Position numbers and translations under genes: made by a program
Part shown: piece by piece, positions 49,007 to 57,236 of the stretch
Layout of the letters: every line of letters begins with the position of its first letter
Position numbering within the stretch: the stretch's first letter is position 1
Source of the DNA: 2-12-FULL-60-19 sp041483675
GTDB lineage: Bacteria > Desulfobacterota > Binatia > UBA9968
Assembly: GCA_041483675.1 (NCBI GenBank)
Contig: JBGPGE010000002.1
Coordinates: forward strand, 1 to 64,000
Direction of reading: 5' to 3'
Length of the DNA stretch: 64,000 bases
Notes under the pieces: model-generated
What the model was told of the DNA's origin: nothing
What the model saw: only the letters and a program-made list of their open reading frames with translations
The model's database searches: none

Positions 49007-49732
49007 ATGATCGCAGAAAAAGAATTGATTTCCGTGGTGATCCCGTCCTACAATGAGTGCGAGACTATTTTGGAGGCGGTTTTCCGGATTTTGAAGTCCT
49101 TGGGGGATTCGCTTTTGGAAGTGATCGTCGTCGACGATGACAGCCCTGACCGGACCTGGGAATTGGTGGAAAATCTGCGGGAGCCGCGTTGTCGTCTGAT
49201 ACGGCGAATAGGACGCCGGGGGCTTGCTTCCGCCATTGCCGAGGGCACTCAGGCGGCGCGCGGCCGCATCATTGTTTGGCTGGATTGCGATTTGGGAATT
49301 CCTCCTGAAGATATCATGAGTTTGGTTGAAAAATTGGATTCATACGACGTCGCGATCGGCTCCCGGTATATTCCCGGCGGCAAGGACACGCGGCCGCGGT
49401 TTCGGGCGTTCTTGAGTTATCTCTTTAATTGTTACGCGCGTTTTCTTTTAGGGAATCAACTTCGGGATTGGACCTCCGGCTTTGCCGCGGTCCGGCGCGA
49501 AGTGCTTCAAAAAGCGCCTCTGTCCATGCAGGGTTTTGGAGATTATTTTATCGAATGGGTTTATGAGTGCTACCAAAGAGGGTTGCGAGTGACGGAAGTG
49601 CCTTATCATTACGGGCTGAGGCAGGCCGGTCAGTCCAAAACCGACTCCAATTGGCTGCACTTTATGAAATTCGGCGTTTCCTATACAATCCGCGTTTTGT
49701 TAATAAAAATGGGCTGGGGAAAAAGGAGTTGA
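49007..49732 (+). CDS. GT2 polyprenol-phosphate mannosyltransferase-like enzyme
   Basis: This 241-residue enzyme has VVIPSYNECETILEAVFRIL, EVIVVDDDSPDRTWELVENL, IVWLDCDLGIPPEDIMSLVE (metal motif DCD, where relatives have DAD) and DWTSGFAAVRREVLQKAPLS. GDYFIEWVYECYQRGLRVTE is shared with the frameshifted relative at 45770-46494. Members make polyprenyl-phosphate-mannose (or a related hexose) for GT-C enzymes. It is less AT-rich than the methyltransferase gene before it. It may functionally replace the broken paralogue. Confidence 0.87.
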   Translation: MIAEKELISVVIPSYNECETILEAVFRILKSLGDSLLEVIVVDDDSPDRTWELVENLREPRCRLIRRIGRRGLASAIAEGTQAARGRIIVWLDCDLGIPPEDIMSLVEKLDSYDVAIGSRYIPGGKDTRPRFRAFLSYLFNCYARFLLGNQLRDWTSGFAAVRREVLQKAPLSMQGFGDYFIEWVYECYQRGLRVTEVPYHYGLRQAGQSKTDSNWLHFMKFGVSYTIRVLLIKMGWGKRS

Positions 49733-49927
49733 CGCAAATTCAAAACCATTCAATCAGGATGGCCCCATCCTTATGCGCAAAACCTGTCGCGTTTGCGACT
49801 CGCCGCGCCTGACTGTAACTATAATTTGTTAAGTCTAGTTTTGGTGCTGGATTCCTCCCGTGGTGTAGAATGAAAGCCTAATCTCCACGGACAACTAAAA
49901 TCCATCTCAGATGGTAAGTTTAAATAG

Positions 49928-50155
49928 CACAGAGAAGAATGGCGGGTAACGGAGAGAGGCCGCCTTACCTATCATAAGGGACTCGGCGTCTTTTTCCTAC
50001 TATTTTTGCTGGCCCTAGCATTGCGTCTGCCATTCTTCTTCCCTGCCGTCATAGACTGGGACGAGAGCACCTATGTCTTGATGGGACAGTCTATATTAGA
50101 CGGCCACGTCCCCTCCATAGAACAATGGGACGACAAGCCACCACTTGCCTATGTG
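49928..50155 (+). pseudogene. N-terminal remnant of a PMT/ArnT-like glycosyltransferase
   Basis: The frame reads RLTYHKGLGVFFLLFLLALA then LRLPFFFPAVIDWDESTYVL and MGQSILDGHVPSIEQWDDKP before PLAYV. This is the first helix and first external loop (DE pair and KPPL motif) of a PMT_2-type GT-C enzyme. Similarity stops near 50155, where sequence unrelated to either protein leads in frame into the TMTC-like gene at 50273. The rest of the enzyme is missing, so this is a truncated relic. The stretch 49733-49927 before it holds no recognisable gene. Confidence 0.75.
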
Positions 50156-50272
50156 TTGAGAGTTCGGGCGGACGGGATTCTTTTCCCAAAAAAAACGACC
50201 ACCATCCTGGTCCTTGAAAATCCGACCGGCTGCCGATTGTTCGTTGCGGTAGAGCTATGTATATTGAGGCGA

Positions 50273-52132
50273 ATGAAAACCCTGACTAAATATCCTGCCT
50301 GGCGGGAGCTGCTGCCGCCCGTGGTGATTTCGCTGCTGACCGTCGCCGCCTTCCTCCCTGCCTTGCAGAATGGCTTTGTCAACTGGGATGACGCGGACAA
50401 TCTGCTTGAAAACCCCAACTACCGGGGCCTCGGCTGGACTCAGCTTCGCTGGATGTTCACCGCTTTTCACATGGGGCACTATCAGCCTCTCAGTTGGTTG
50501 AGTTTTGCGTTCGACTACCTGGTGTGGGGGATGAATCCGTTCGGCTATCACCTGACCAACCTCTTGCTCCACGCCGCCAACGCCGTCCTGTTTTACTTTA
50601 TCGCCATCCGTCTGCTCTCGCCGGCGCCGTCGGCTTCCAGCGCCTTTGGGGAGCATTCCCTGCGAGTGGCGGCCGGCTTTGCCGCGCTCCTCTTCAGCGT
50701 CCATCCCTTGCGGGTGGAATCCGTAGCCTGGGCGACTGAACGGCGAGACGTGCTCTCGGGGCTGTTCTTTCTTTCGACGCTCCTCTGTTATCTGAAGGCC
50801 GTCGCCGGAGAGAGGGGCGATTTTACCCGCTGGCGCAACTTTGCTCTGGCCGCTTATGCTGCTTCTCTGCTCGCAAAAGCCGGCGGGATAACCCTCCCGT
50901 TCGCGCTTTTGCTGCTCGATATCTATCCTCTCAGGCGGCTGAGAGGCGGGGTGAAGGAGTGGTTGGGGCCGGAGTTCCAATCGGTATTGCGAGAGAAGGT
51001 TCCCTTTCTGCTGTTGGCTTTGGTCTTTGGAGCCGTCGCCTTGTTTGCTCAGCATGAAGCGGGCGCGTTGACGACGCTGGAAGGCTATGGCGTCGGCGCG
51101 CGTTTGGCGCAAGCCTTATTCGGCATCGCTTTCTATCTTTGGAAAAGCGTGCTGCCGCTGAGCTTGTCTCCGCTCTACGAGCTGCCGGTCCCGTTCAATC
51201 CTTGGAGCCGGCCTTTTGTCCTGAGCGGTTTCGCCGTGCTGGCGATCTCAGCCGGGCTGTATCGCTTCAGACACGCCTGGCCCGCCGGCCTGGCGGTCTG
51301 GATCTACTATATCTTGCTCCTCGCGCCGGTGTCGGGGGTTGCGCAGAGCGGGCCGCAGCTCGCCGCGGATCGTTACACCTATCTTTCCTGTCTCGGCTGG
51401 GCGCTGCTTGGAGCAGCAGGCCTCATCTATGGATGGGGTAAGCTCGATTGGAAAAGATCGCTCGCCCTCTCGGCGACGGCCGGTTTGGCTTTGTTGGCAT
51501 TCGGCGTTTTAACCTGGAAGCAGACACTGGTCTGGCGCGATTCGGAAACTCTGTGGCAGCATGTCCTTTCGGTTTCGGAAAATTCGATCTTTAAGTCGAG
51601 CTTCGCGCACTATAACCTCGGGGCGATTCGAGCCGGGCGCGGCGAGCTCGAAGAGGCCATCGGGTACTATCGGCGCTCCCTTGAGCTTTACCCGGCCTTT
51701 CCCAAGGCGCACTACGACCTGGCCGTCGCCCTCACTCGTCAGGGACAGCTTGAGCAGGCGCTTGTACAATATCGCCAAACGCTGGAGCTGGCGCCCGACC
51801 ATTTCAAGGCGCACATCAATCTGGGCAATCTCCTGGCGGGCCAGGGGCAATTAGCCGACGCCATCGATCACTACCGTGAGGCCCTTAAAATCGAGCCTGA
51901 CTCCGCCAACGCTTTGTATAACCTCGGTCTTGCACTCCTCGCTCAGGGCGACTGGAAGGAAGCTATCGTTTACTTCCGCCGGGCGGTGCGCATACAGCCG
52001 GACTTCGCCGAAGCTCATGAAAAGCTCGGCGTGGCCCTCCTCCAGGCTGGAAGGAAAGGAGAGGCCGTCGAACACTACGAGGAGGCGGTCAGGATTATAA
52101 AGTCGCGGCGCGCGGGGGAAACCGGAGGCTGA
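50273..52132 (+). CDS. TMTC-like membrane protein with five TPRs (fifth paralogue)
   Basis: This 619-residue protein has the common motifs QNGFVNWDDADNLLENPNYR, FGYHLTNLLLHAANAVLFYF, VHPLRVESVAWATERRDVLS and LSPLYELPVPFNPWSRPF, then about five TPRs starting FAHYNLGAIRAGRGELEEAI. The ATG at 50273 (MKTLTKYPAWREL) follows GAGG and matches the other members. The reading frame is open further upstream to 50006, but that part is the glycosyltransferase relic. It lies 17 kb from the four-gene array, so it is either a dispersed copy or a remnant of a formerly longer array. Confidence 0.84.
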   Translation: MKTLTKYPAWRELLPPVVISLLTVAAFLPALQNGFVNWDDADNLLENPNYRGLGWTQLRWMFTAFHMGHYQPLSWLSFAFDYLVWGMNPFGYHLTNLLLHAANAVLFYFIAIRLLSPAPSASSAFGEHSLRVAAGFAALLFSVHPLRVESVAWATERRDVLSGLFFLSTLLCYLKAVAGERGDFTRWRNFALAAYAASLLAKAGGITLPFALLLLDIYPLRRLRGGVKEWLGPEFQSVLREKVPFLLLALVFGAVALFAQHEAGALTTLEGYGVGARLAQALFGIAFYLWKSVLPLSLSPLYELPVPFNPWSRPFVLSGFAVLAISAGLYRFRHAWPAGLAVWIYYILLLAPVSGVAQSGPQLAADRYTYLSCLGWALLGAAGLIYGWGKLDWKRSLALSATAGLALLAFGVLTWKQTLVWRDSETLWQHVLSVSENSIFKSSFAHYNLGAIRAGRGELEEAIGYYRRSLELYPAFPKAHYDLAVALTRQGQLEQALVQYRQTLELAPDHFKAHINLGNLLAGQGQLADAIDHYREALKIEPDSANALYNLGLALLAQGDWKEAIVYFRRAVRIQPDFAEAHEKLGVALLQAGRKGEAVEHYEEAVRIIKSRRAGETGG

Positions 52133-52216
52133 TCGCGCATTTCTTGCCCAAAGAGGGCTTTTTAGGGTATGAGGTTAAGGCGAGGTAAATCCGCCGATCG
52201 AAAGGGAGGGCGCGAT

Positions 52217-53593
52217 ATGAGATACGCCGGCCTGGAGGAGATGAAAAAGAGCCTGCAAGGCGTGGTTGATATCGACGGTAAGACGCGTGTGGTGGACGCG
52301 GAGAAGCTCCGCTCTCAAGTCATCGACCGACTGGTGTTCAACGGCGTGTTTCACGAAAACGCCGAGATCAAGCAGGCGGCGCGGCGGATCGTGAGACAGT
52401 GCGCCGGCGCGCTCGGCATCCAGCCGGCCTCCATCCTCGGTCTCTACGAGGCCAGAGGGCGCGGCGAGTTCAGCGGCATGACGGTGCCGGCGATCAACAT
52501 CCGCGGCCTCACCTACGACATGGCGCGCGCGGTGTTTCGCGCGGCGCTCAAGAACCAGGTCGGCGCGGTGGTTTTCGAGATCGCCCGCTCGGAGATCGGC
52601 TACACCCAACAGCGGCCCGGAGAATACGCTCATGCGGTGATCGCTGCGGCGATCAAGGAGGGTTTTTCCGGCCCGCTCTTTATCCAGGGCGATCATTTTC
52701 AGGCCAGCCTCAAGAATTTCCAGAAAAATCCCCAGGCGGAGATCCAGGCCTTGAAAGACCTCATTCGGGAAGCGATCGAAGCGGAGTTCTTCAACATCGA
52801 CATCGACAGCTCCACGCTGGTGGACTTAAGCCGCCCGACGGTCCGGGCGCAGCAGCAGGACAACTGCGAAGTCGCCGCGGAGCTGACTCACCACCTGCGC
52901 GGCCTGGAGCCCAAGGGCGTCTCGATTTCCGTCGGCGGCGAGATCGGCGAAGTCGGCGGCAAGAACAGCACGGTCGAGGAGCTTGAGGCCTACATGGCGG
53001 GATTTCACGAGGAGCTGGACAAGCGCGGCAAGGGGCAAAAAGGGATCAGCAAGATCAGCGTCCAGACCGGCACGACGCACGGCGGCGTGCCGCTCCCCGA
53101 CGGCACTATCGCCCGCGTCAAGCTCGACTTCGAAGTCCTGGCGAAGCTCTCGGAGGTGGCGCGCGGCAAGTACGGCATGGCGGGCGCGGTGCAGCACGGC
53201 GCCTCGACGCTGCCGGAGGAGGCCTTCGACCACTTCCCGCCGACCGGCTGCGCGGAGATTCACCTGGCGACCGGGTTTCAGAACATGCTCTACGACGATC
53301 CCGGCTTTCCCGCGGCGGTCAAAAACGAGATTTACGATTTTCTGCGCAAGGAGTGCGCGGCGGAGAAGAAAGAGGGCGAGACCGACGAGCAGTTTATCTA
53401 CAAGACTCGGAAAAAAGGGTTCGGGCCGCTGAAAGAGAAGTTCTGGACCCTGCCGGAGGCCTTTCGCAAAGAGATCGGCAAGACGCTCGAGCAGCGCTTC
53501 GAGTTCCTGTTCAAAAAACTCAACGTGGTGAACACCGTCGCGCTGGTGCGCAGCAAGGTGGCGGTGGACGGCGGCAAGCAGCGCGTCGCGTAG
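52217..53593 (+). CDS. Class II (zinc) aldolase family protein
   Basis: This 458-residue protein belongs to the class II fructose-bisphosphate aldolase superfamily, which reversibly joins dihydroxyacetone phosphate to an aldehyde. Signatures are PLFIQGDHFQASLKNF (His metal ligand), FFNIDIDSSTLVDLSRP, GGEIGEVGGKNSTVEELEAY, VQTGTTHGGVPLPDG and GAVQHGASTLPEEAFDHFP (further His ligands). It is longer than E. coli FbaA (about 359 residues), with extra N- and C-terminal parts, like the long bacterial variants. Whether fructose-1,6-bisphosphate or tagatose-type substrate is used cannot be told. The start at 52217 follows GGGAGGG. Confidence 0.85.
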   Translation: MRYAGLEEMKKSLQGVVDIDGKTRVVDAEKLRSQVIDRLVFNGVFHENAEIKQAARRIVRQCAGALGIQPASILGLYEARGRGEFSGMTVPAINIRGLTYDMARAVFRAALKNQVGAVVFEIARSEIGYTQQRPGEYAHAVIAAAIKEGFSGPLFIQGDHFQASLKNFQKNPQAEIQALKDLIREAIEAEFFNIDIDSSTLVDLSRPTVRAQQQDNCEVAAELTHHLRGLEPKGVSISVGGEIGEVGGKNSTVEELEAYMAGFHEELDKRGKGQKGISKISVQTGTTHGGVPLPDGTIARVKLDFEVLAKLSEVARGKYGMAGAVQHGASTLPEEAFDHFPPTGCAEIHLATGFQNMLYDDPGFPAAVKNEIYDFLRKECAAEKKEGETDEQFIYKTRKKGFGPLKEKFWTLPEAFRKEIGKTLEQRFEFLFKKLNVVNTVALVRSKVAVDGGKQRVA

Positions 53594-53912
53594 CGCCCGG
53601 GCGATTTTCGGGCTGGACCCCCGGAAAAAGTGCAAAGTGCAAAATTAAAAATGCAAAGTGCAAAATGAAAGAAAAGAAGATAGTGGCGGCTCCGGGTCTC
53701 TTTCCGTCATTTTGACTTTTCCATTTTGCAATTTCCATTTTGCATTTCCTTTACGAGTTCCGTCATTCCCGCATGCTTTTAGTGGTTCGACTTTGCTCAC
53801 CACAGGTGAATTTCGGACTGGACCCCCGATTAAAACATTCGGGGGTGACGACTTGGGGAAAAGTCATCCGAGGGCCTTTTGATACGCCGCAGCTTCCCGC
53901 GGGGGCAATTTA
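53594..53912. repeat. Gene-free stretch: low-complexity repeats and a composite palindromic repeat
   Basis: AAAGTGCAAAATTAAAAATG-type repeats (53634-53672) face TTTTCCATTTTGCAATTTCC-type repeats (53705-53750), an inverted low-complexity pair. Then comes a composite element at 53761-53850. It opens CGTCATTCCCGCATGCTTTT, then AGTGGTTCGACTTTGCTCAC inserted in the first hairpin with its right side lost, and ends CTGGACCCCCGATTAAAACA then TTCGGGGGTGACG. A degenerate GCCGCAGC...GCGGGGG hairpin follows at about 53885. Confidence 0.8.
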
Positions 53913-54608
53913 ATGGTCTATCTCTATGCGCTGATCGCCGGCTCCTCCGACCTCGTGGCCGGATGGTTCGCCCTCCGGGTCCCGAGCGAGAAAATCCAGC
54001 CCCGCTACGTGATCGCCTTTGCCGCCGGCGTCTTGCTGGCGGTCACCTTTTTCGAAATCCTTCCCGAGACCGACCTCAAGTCGGATGCGCCGTTTCTGGC
54101 GCTCGGCTTCGTCTCGTTCTACGTCCTGGAAAAACTCATCATGATCCACGCCTGCGGCGAGGCCGAATGCCACACCCACCAGATCGGCCCGGTCGCGGTC
54201 TTCGGCATGGCGCTCGACAACGTGGTGGACGGGGCCGGCATCATGGTGGGTTATCTCATCGACCCGCTGCTGGGATTGACGATCACGCTGGCGGTGGTCT
54301 GCCATGAGATTCCGCAGGGCATGACCTCGGCGCTGATCATGCGCCAGGCGAAATGGGGTGTGGGGGCGACCGTCCTCGGCCTGGCGCTCGCCGGCCTGCT
54401 CTACCCGGTCGGCGCCGTGCTGGCCGGATTTATTCCCGCCGATTTTCAGCAGAAGCTGCTCGCCTTCATCGCCGGCGATTTCATCTACATCGGCGCCGGC
54501 GACCTGCTGCCCGAAGCGCACCGGCAATTCAACTGGAAAGTGATCGCTTCCGTGCTCGCGGGGATGGCGTTTTTGCTGGTGGTGCGCAGTCTCGTGCCGG
54601 GCGCGTGA
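53913..54608 (+). CDS. ZIP-family divalent metal transporter
   Basis: This 231-residue inner-membrane protein with about eight helices belongs to the ZIP (ZupT/GufA-like) family, which brings zinc or other divalent cations into the cytoplasm. Metal-site motifs are MALDNVVDGAGIMVG (helix 4; the usual leading His is Leu-Asp here) and VVCHEIPQGMTSALI (helix 5, HEIPQG). The loop HACGEAECHTHQIG has Cys and His residues suited to metal capture. It starts MVYLYALIAG at 53913. It stands alone between repeat clusters. Confidence 0.88.
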   Translation: MVYLYALIAGSSDLVAGWFALRVPSEKIQPRYVIAFAAGVLLAVTFFEILPETDLKSDAPFLALGFVSFYVLEKLIMIHACGEAECHTHQIGPVAVFGMALDNVVDGAGIMVGYLIDPLLGLTITLAVVCHEIPQGMTSALIMRQAKWGVGATVLGLALAGLLYPVGAVLAGFIPADFQQKLLAFIAGDFIYIGAGDLLPEAHRQFNWKVIASVLAGMAFLLVVRSLVPGA

Positions 54609-54819
54609 GGAAGGCAGAAGGCAGAAGGAGAGAGAAGCTTACTGCGTAGTGGTGGTGGTAGAACTGCCAAAGTCCGTCATTCCCGCATGCTTTTAGTGGT
54701 TCGACTTTGCTCACCACCATGAGGCTCTCGAATGGCGGGAATCCAGGCGGGACTCGGACTGGACCCCCGATAAAAACATTCGGGGGTGACAACTCTAGAG
54801 AAAATTATCATAAGGGTTT
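54609..54819. repeat. Composite palindromic repeat with a nested CTTTGCTCACC insertion
   Basis: After a GGCAGAAGGCAGAAGG run (54614-54630), the element spans 54675-54790. It opens CGTCATTCCCGCATGCTTTT, is interrupted by about 40 bases (TGGTTCGACTTTGCTCACCA then CCATGAGGCTCTCGAATGG), resumes CGGGAATCCAG, and ends CTGGACCCCCGATAAAAACA then TTCGGGGGTGAC. Comparison with the intact copy at 20926 shows the exact insertion point in the first hairpin loop. Confidence 0.85.
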
Positions 54820-55578
54820 TCATTTTGCATTTGACAGATAGTGCAGTTTCACCTCGCCGCTCGCCAGCTTCTCCTCCGCCGCTTTGATCCGCTCCGGAGT
54901 GCCGAGGTCCTGCCAGAAACCGCCGAAGGGAAAGCCGTAGAGGGCCGCGCCCTCGCGGACCATTTTCGGATAGGTGACTTTGGTGATGCCGAACGGCGAA
55001 GCCGCCTCCTCAGCCATAAAGTCGAAAATCTTCGGGTCGAGAACCTGGACTCCCGTAAACATATATTTTGCGAGCGGGCCGGCGGCGCCGATGCCCGGCC
55101 GCTCGTGGCTGAGAAAACGCTGCACCCGACGATCCGCGGAAATTTGGATTGCGCCGTAGCGGTCGGCCTCGGTGTCCTGCCGCAGAACCAAGGTCGCCGT
55201 CGCGTTCGTTCTTCGATGGGCCTCGATCGCCTCCGCCAGCGGCAGGTCGATCAGCACGTCGCTGTTGACGACCACGAACGGGCCGTCGCGCAAAAACGCT
55301 TTGGCCTGCAACAGCCCGCCGCCCGTGTCGAGCAGCTCTTTTTCCCTTGAGTAGCTGACCTTCAGTCCGAGCTTTGCGCCATCCTGCAAGTAGGCTTCGA
55401 TCTTCTCCCCCAGATGGTGCAGGTTGACGATGATTTCGTCGATCCCGTAATGCTTGAGCAGCAAGAGCGGATATTCGATCATTGGGCGGCCGGCGACGGG
55501 AATGAGCGCCTTGGGAAGTTTGTCGGTGGCCGGACCCAGGCGCGTGCCGTAGCCGGCGGCGAAGACCATGGCTCTCAT
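54820..55578 (-). CDS. murU: MurNAc-1-phosphate uridylyltransferase-like nucleotidyltransferase (MurU type)
   Basis: This 252-residue sugar-1-phosphate nucleotidyltransferase has the nucleotide-binding loop AMVFAAGYGTRLGPATDKLP then KALIPV. VVVNSDVLIDLPLAEAI carries the metal-binding Asp, and FPFGGFWQDLGTPERIKAAE is typical of MurU and related enzymes. The gene upstream on the same strand encodes an AmgK-like kinase. The AmgK/MurU pair recycles MurNAc to UDP-MurNAc, bypassing MurA. The ATG at 55578 (MRAMVF) follows GAAGG; the longer frame starts in low-complexity repeat. Annotation as MurU rather than a mannose-1-phosphate guanylyltransferase rests on size and this pairing. Confidence 0.83.
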   Translation of the reverse strand: MRAMVFAAGYGTRLGPATDKLPKALIPVAGRPMIEYPLLLLKHYGIDEIIVNLHHLGEKIEAYLQDGAKLGLKVSYSREKELLDTGGGLLQAKAFLRDGPFVVVNSDVLIDLPLAEAIEAHRRTNATATLVLRQDTEADRYGAIQISADRRVQRFLSHERPGIGAAGPLAKYMFTGVQVLDPKIFDFMAEEAASPFGITKVTYPKMVREGAALYGFPFGGFWQDLGTPERIKAAEEKLASGEVKLHYLSNAK

Positions 55579-55912
55579 CGCAGCCTTCTTAGCTCGGCCA
55601 AAGGCCGTGCTGCAAATGCAAAATGAAAAATGCAAAATGAAAAGTGCAAAGTGAAAGAACAGACGATGGCTTCTGTTCCGGGTTTTTTTTCGTCATTTTG
55701 ATTTTTACATTTTTCAATTTTCATTTCCTTTACGAAGTCCGTCATTCCCGCATGCTTTTAGCGGTGGTTCGACTGGGCTCACCACAGGCGAATTTCGGAC
55801 TGGACCCCCGATAAAAACATCCGGGGGTGACGACTTTGGGATAAGCTCTCATGGCTCTCTTCTGATACCCCGCAGCTTGCTGCGGGGTGGTTCATTTTCA
55901 TTGTTGAGAACA
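55579..55912. repeat. Gene-free stretch: low-complexity repeats, composite repeat and CCCCGCAGC hairpin
   Basis: AAATGCAAAATGAAAAATGC repeats (55608-55660) face TTTTACATTTTTCAATTTTC (55690-55733). A composite palindromic repeat at 55740-55832 contains a GGTTCGACTGGGCTCACCAC insertion. A perfect hairpin CCCCGCAGC-TT-GCTGCGGGG lies at 55868-55887, close to the end of the amgK-like gene; it has no T tract on either side. Confidence 0.82.
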
Positions 55913-56977
55913 TTATCTCATCTCCTCAAAATGCATCGCCAGCAGTGGAACGAGCTTCTTAAGCTCCGGCAACTTTTCCAGGTTGCGCTTGATGCGCTTG
56001 AGCGTCGGCGGGAGATATTTCTTGTAGCCCGGCTTGCCTTTGACCAGATCGAGATAGTGAAAGCGCCCGACGACTTTGAAATCCCGCTGCAAGGCGGAGA
56101 GCAGGTAGAGTTCGAGGAATTCGTCGCGGTCCGCTCTGTGCTCGCCCATCTCCTCACGTTTTCGCAGGTAGTAATTCAGCAGGCGGTGTTCGAGATCGGG
56201 GCGGATCGCGCCGTCGGTCTCGCGGTCGTTCAGCAGCGAGGCGAGATCGTACTGCGGTGGCGCGAGCAGCGCGTCCTGAAAGTCGATCACGGCGATCCCG
56301 GCCTCGTGGACCATCAGGTTCCAACTGTGAAAATCCCGGTGGTTCAGGCAGGGCGGCGCGCTCTCCAGCCGCCGGGAGATCGCGGCAAAAGTTTCGCGCA
56401 GCAGTTTTTTATCCGCCGCTGGTAAGTTGACGCCGGGGCGTTTCTCCAGGCCGTATTCGATAAAATGGTCGAACTCCCACATGTAGAGGCGAAAATCGAA
56501 GCGCTGGCGGAAGGCGACGCAGGAGTCGTCCCGCTTGCGTGTTCCTTCGATTTGAATGAGCAGCAGTTGGTCGATCGCCTTTTCATACCACTGCAAGACT
56601 TCCGCAGCCGGAAGCCCCTGCACCCGCTCCCAAAGACATGTATCGCCCAGATCCTCCAGGAACAGCAGCCCCTCTTCGACCCAATGGCCGTAAAGCTCCG
56701 GCACGCGCGCGCCGATGGATTTCAAAAAGCGGTGCACGTTGAGAAAGGGCAGCTCTTTGAGCGGTTCGCTGAAGACGGCAAGCTCCTCCGAGGAGAGCGG
56801 CAGCGCGCTGCCCGAAAGCTCCATGACGACGAGAGAGCGCGGCGCCGCCGGGCCGCTCAGCCGGGCGCGGTAATAGCGCCGGCTCGAGGCGTCTCCGGCC
56901 AGGGGCGCGAGCGCGGCGAGGCTCGCGCCGGCGCCGAACGTGAGGGAAATTTTTTTTGCGACGACGTCTTTCAGCAT
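55913..56977 (-). CDS. amgK: AmgK-like anomeric sugar kinase (aminoglycoside phosphotransferase fold)
   Basis: This 354-residue protein-kinase-like phosphotransferase has the catalytic loop NHRDFHSWNLMV (Asp215, Asn220), metal-binding Asp232 in VIDFQDALLAPPQYDLASLL, and an N-terminal lobe with GDASSRRYYRARL typical of AmgK. AmgK phosphorylates MurNAc and GlcNAc at the anomeric carbon, giving substrate for MurU. The murU-like gene follows 334 bases downstream on the same strand, separated by repeats. The start (MLKDVVAKKI) is the first Met; the region before it is repeat sequence. Confidence 0.87.
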   Translation of the reverse strand: MLKDVVAKKISLTFGAGASLAALAPLAGDASSRRYYRARLSGPAAPRSLVVMELSGSALPLSSEELAVFSEPLKELPFLNVHRFLKSIGARVPELYGHWVEEGLLFLEDLGDTCLWERVQGLPAAEVLQWYEKAIDQLLLIQIEGTRKRDDSCVAFRQRFDFRLYMWEFDHFIEYGLEKRPGVNLPAADKKLLRETFAAISRRLESAPPCLNHRDFHSWNLMVHEAGIAVIDFQDALLAPPQYDLASLLNDRETDGAIRPDLEHRLLNYYLRKREEMGEHRADRDEFLELYLLSALQRDFKVVGRFHYLDLVKGKPGYKKYLPPTLKRIKRNLEKLPELKKLVPLLAMHFEEMR

Positions 56978-57049
56978 TGACGGAGTTTACTCGCTGCGGG
57001 TTAATTCCCCGCAGCCTGCTGCGATAAGTCAATTGCGGATCCCGAAGTC

Positions 57050-57176
57050 CGTCATTCCCGCGAAAGCGGGAATCCAGGCGGATTCGGAACTGGACCCCCG
57101 ATAGAAACATTCGGGGGTGACGCCTTTAAGACAAATCACGTTGCCCAGTTCCGATACCCCGCAGCTTGCTGAGGGG
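57050..57176. repeat. Composite palindromic repeat and CCCCGCAGC hairpin
   Basis: The composite repeat at 57050-57122 has an intact first hairpin (ATTCCCGCGAAAGCGGGAAT) and the CTGGACCCCCGATAGAAACA...TCGGGGGTGACG second arm. A hairpin CCCCGCAGC-TT-GCTGAGGGG lies at 57157-57176 with one mismatch; a partial copy is at about 57008. No gene lies in 56978-57236. Confidence 0.83.
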
Positions 57177-57236
57177 TAGTTCCTCGGCCCGGCCGGTTGT
57201 GCGGCCCGAATCTTCCCGCTATAATACTTTTCTGCC

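Noticed and set aside
52826..53635. Antisense frame over the class II aldolase gene
   Set aside because: No start signal or motif; the sense aldolase has metal-ligand motifs throughout.
55868..55887. CCCCGCAGC hairpin as a Rho-independent terminator
   Set aside because: Strong stem but no T tract on either strand; treated as a dispersed repeat.
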